Shown here piece by piece: positions 62,084 to 64,000 of a stretch of DNA of 64,000 bases (positions within the stretch are counted from its first letter, which is position 1; every line of letters begins with the position of its first letter). A program made the translations under genes and the position numbers. Source of the stretch: Oceanisphaera litoralis (GTDB taxonomy: Bacteria > Pseudomonadota > Gammaproteobacteria > Enterobacterales > Aeromonadaceae); assembly GCF_016907015.1 (NCBI RefSeq), contig NZ_JAFBBE010000005.1:62001-126000 (forward strand), read 5' to 3'. The notes under the pieces are model-generated. The model was given only the letters and a program-made list of their open reading frames with translations. It ran no database searches and was not told the DNA's origin.

Positions 62084-63331
62084 TCAAGCTCGGGAGAGCA
62101 GTTCCAGGCCTTCCAGGGAAATAGCCGTGGACTCACTGTTGATCAGACTGGCCAGGATATCGGCGCTGCCGCAGGCCAGGGTAAAGCCCAGGCTGCCATG
62201 GCCCGTGTTAAGCCACAGGTTCTTGATGCCGCTGCGTCCCAGCAAGGGGGTGCCCTCGGGGGTAGCGGGGCGCAGGCCGGCCCAGGCTTTGGCCGTTTGG
62301 TAATTCCCTGCATGCGGAAAACAGGCCTGAGCCTGCTGGCGCAGCGAAGCAAGGCGGCTGGCGTCGAGATCGGTATTCCAGTCGCCGATATCCACCATGG
62401 CGGCAACGCGCAGTTGATCATCCAGGCGGGCGTAGACGATTTTACGGTCGTAGTCGGTGACATTGGTCTGCGGCACTGTGGCGTGATCGGTCACGGGCAG
62501 GGTCAGGCTGTAGCCCTTCAAGGGGTACAACGGCAGCTTCAGTCCCAGTGGTCGCAGCAGGGCGGCGCTGCCAATGCCGGCGGCCACCACCAGATGATCG
62601 ACCGCCACCTCGCCGTCCGGCAAACACAGGGCGCGGATCTGCCCGCGTTCGAGGCGCAGCTTGTTGACGGCTTGCCCCGTATGCAGCCTGAAGTTGGCAT
62701 CTTCTTGCAGGCGCAGCAGCAGCTGTTGGCAGAAAAGATAGCAATCTCCCACTTCGTCGCCGGGCGAAAAAATACCGCCCTGCAGTTGCGACGCCAGACT
62801 GGCCAGAGCAGGCTCGGCCGCGATGCATTGCCGGCTGTCCAGCAGCTGTTGCGGTGAGTCGGGGGGGAGGCCGGCGGCGGCCTTTTTCAGGCTGGCGCCG
62901 TCACGATAAATCACCAGCTTGCCGTTGGCGCGCCAGGCGAAGCCATCCAGGCCATCGCCCTCTCGCCAGTCACGCAATACCGACTGGCTGTGCAGCGCCA
63001 GCCGCAGCAGGTGTGCGCCATTGGACCGGTTAACACCTCGGCGGCAGGCCAGCAGGAAGCGCAGGCACCAGCGCCACTGATCCGGACTCATGCGTGGTTG
63101 AAAACGCAGCGGCGCATCCTTCTTCATCATCCAGCGCAGCGCCTGCAGCGGCACCCCTGCATCCGCCAATGGTGACACATAGCGATAGCTCAGCTGGCCG
63201 CCGTTGGCGAAGCTGGTTTCCATGGCAACCGCATCCCGCTGCTCGAACAGCTCGACCTGGTGCCCTTTTTTTACCAATGCAGCGGCGGTGGTCAAGCCGA
63301 TGACCCCACCCCCGATAATCGCGACCCGCAT
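62084..63331 (-). CDS. dadA: D-amino acid dehydrogenase-like FAD oxidoreductase
   Basis: 415 residues of the DadA type: VAIIGGGVIGLTTAAALVKKGHQVELFEQ at the N-terminus, SFANGGQLSYRYVSPLAD, KLPLYPLKGYSLTLPV and the C-terminal GLRPATPEGTPLLGRSGIKNLWLNTGHGSLGFTLACGSA. DadA oxidises D-amino acids to keto acids and feeds electrons to quinone. No dadX racemase adjoins it, so catabolic context is lacking. Substrate breadth is uncertain. Confidence 0.9.
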   Translation of the reverse strand: MRVAIIGGGVIGLTTAAALVKKGHQVELFEQRDAVAMETSFANGGQLSYRYVSPLADAGVPLQALRWMMKKDAPLRFQPRMSPDQWRWCLRFLLACRRGVNRSNGAHLLRLALHSQSVLRDWREGDGLDGFAWRANGKLVIYRDGASLKKAAAGLPPDSPQQLLDSRQCIAAEPALASLASQLQGGIFSPGDEVGDCYLFCQQLLLRLQEDANFRLHTGQAVNKLRLERGQIRALCLPDGEVAVDHLVVAAGIGSAALLRPLGLKLPLYPLKGYSLTLPVTDHATVPQTNVTDYDRKIVYARLDDQLRVAAMVDIGDWNTDLDASRLASLRQQAQACFPHAGNYQTAKAWAGLRPATPEGTPLLGRSGIKNLWLNTGHGSLGFTLACGSADILASLINSESTAISLEGLELLSRA

Positions 63332-63381
63332 GCCTGACTCCTTCGAAACTCAATCGCCTCCGCATAGGCGTAGCCACATTA

Positions 63382-63939
63382 TTACCACCACAGGGTGGTA
63401 ATGCCCAGCACCAGAAAGAGCAGGGCGCTGGCGCCGTGAACCCATCGCATTGGTATTCTTTCGGAGCCGTTTTTGCCGAGTAACACCACAGGCACGTTGG
63501 CGGCCATCATGCCGAGGGTGGTGCCGGCCACCACCAGCCAGAAGTCGTCCACGAAACGGGCCGCCAGCAGCACGGTGGCAAGCTGGGTCTTGTCGCCCAT
63601 CTCTGCCAGAAAGAACAGCACCAAGGTGGTGATAAAGGGCCCGTAACGGTGGAGTGGGGTGTCTTCGTCGTCCAGCTTGTCCGGGATCAGCATCCAGACC
63701 GCCATGGCGAAGAAGGATGTGGCCAGCAGGTAGCGTAGCCAGTCCGGGCTCAGCCAGTGCTGTACCCCGACACCGACCCAGCCGGCGAGGCCGTGGTTGA
63801 GCAGGGTCGCGGCAAGAATACCGACAATAATGGGCAGGGGTTTTCTGAAACGACAGCTCAGCAACAGGGCGAGCAGTTGGGTTTTGTCGCCGATTTCTGC
63901 AATGGCGACCGCCAGGGTCGAGGTAGTCAGTGCTTCCAA
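63382..63939 (-). CDS. GDT1/UPF0016 family cation transporter
   Basis: 185 residues with about six helices and two copies of the family motif E-x-G-D-K-T (AEIGDKTQL at about 14 and AEMGDKTQL at about 113). Bacterial relatives (MneA) export Mn2+, eukaryotic TMEM165/GDT1 move Ca2+ or Mn2+. The only in-frame start before the first motif is TTG at 63939, since a stop codon lies just upstream, and it has no good Shine-Dalgarno sequence. An inverted repeat lies immediately upstream at the window edge. Confidence 0.9.
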   Translation of the reverse strand: MEALTTSTLAVAIAEIGDKTQLLALLLSCRFRKPLPIIVGILAATLLNHGLAGWVGVGVQHWLSPDWLRYLLATSFFAMAVWMLIPDKLDDEDTPLHRYGPFITTLVLFFLAEMGDKTQLATVLLAARFVDDFWLVVAGTTLGMMAANVPVVLLGKNGSERIPMRWVHGASALLFLVLGITTLWW

Positions 63940-63952
63940 GAGAGTTTACCGG

Positions 63953-64000
63953 GGGGACGGGGTGTTAACAACCAATGAGCAGGCCATGCCGCCCGTCCCC
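63953..64000. repeat. inverted repeat upstream of the GDT1-family gene
   Basis: GGGGACGGG (63953-63961) and CCCGTCCCC (63992-64000) are perfect inverted arms spaced by 30 bases, starting 13 bases before the TTG start. It may be a terminator-like or leader structure; the window ends here, so its context is unknown. Confidence 0.55.

Overview
The window reads as chromosomal DNA of a marine or brackish gammaproteobacterium, most likely Aeromonadaceae of the Oceanimonas / Oceanisphaera / Zobellella type. This is inferred from protein resemblance, from enterobacterial-like gene blocks (fldA-ybfE-ybfF / seqA-pgm; yciK / sohB / topA), from a Vibrio-like phaBAPC order and from a luxO-luxU pair; no rRNA is present to confirm it. 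Coding density is high. I see no prophage, integron, complete insertion sequence or CRISPR array. The mobile content is limited to small non-coding elements.

Layout. 0.1-5.2 kb: a 184-bp MITE-like repeat, then the polyhydroxybutyrate operon phaB-phaA-phaP-phaC. 5.4-13.9 kb: glnS, fur, a decayed DUF4442-like thioesterase gene, the lipoprotein lpp facing an L,D-transpeptidase, fldA-ybfE-DUF2788-ybfF, and seqA-pgm joined by a repeat-built leader peptide. 14.3-25.7 kb: astE, an HPP membrane protein, tRNA-Ser, a LysR-patB pair, yciK, sohB, astB, topA and a 54-residue protein. 25.7-33.7 kb: an alkyltransferase-like protein and an Aer-like receptor, ggt, tRNA-Gly and tRNA-Cys, DUF1853, a Nif3-like protein, luxO-luxU. 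34.1-37.1 kb: a Moco riboswitch and moaABCDE, with a MITE copy inserted between moaA and moaB. 37.3-39.6 kb: an orphan MetQ-like protein, a hydrolase, DUF1289 and PilZ proteins. 39.8-51.4 kb: a polyamine island (puuB-puuA facing puuA2-spuC-potFGHI-puuR, then ald). 51.4-64 kb: a YkvA-like protein, an MgtC/DUF4010 membrane protein, lysC under a lysine riboswitch, argA, nhaD, a TAXI-TRAP transporter, a DadA-like dehydrogenase and a GDT1/UPF0016 cation transporter.

How it works together. The polyamine island couples uptake (PotFGHI) to gamma-glutamylation (two PuuA paralogues), oxidation (PuuB) and transamination (SpuC-like). Adjacent alanine dehydrogenase could recycle the alanine formed by a pyruvate-dependent SpuC back to pyruvate plus ammonium. 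Lpp faces a member of the enzyme family that anchors Lpp to peptidoglycan.

The most unusual signal is non-coding. Three gap-free 184-bp copies of a MITE-like element with about 20-bp terminal inverted repeats lie in this window. There are also many short tandem repeats (periods 6, 7, 12, 14, 15, 16 and 21 bp) in leaders and at start codons, including a 12-bp repeat that forms a complete 18-codon leader ORF overlapping the pgm start by ATGA. No wholly new enzymatic system is evident; the repeat-driven remodelling of translation starts is the best candidate for something undescribed.
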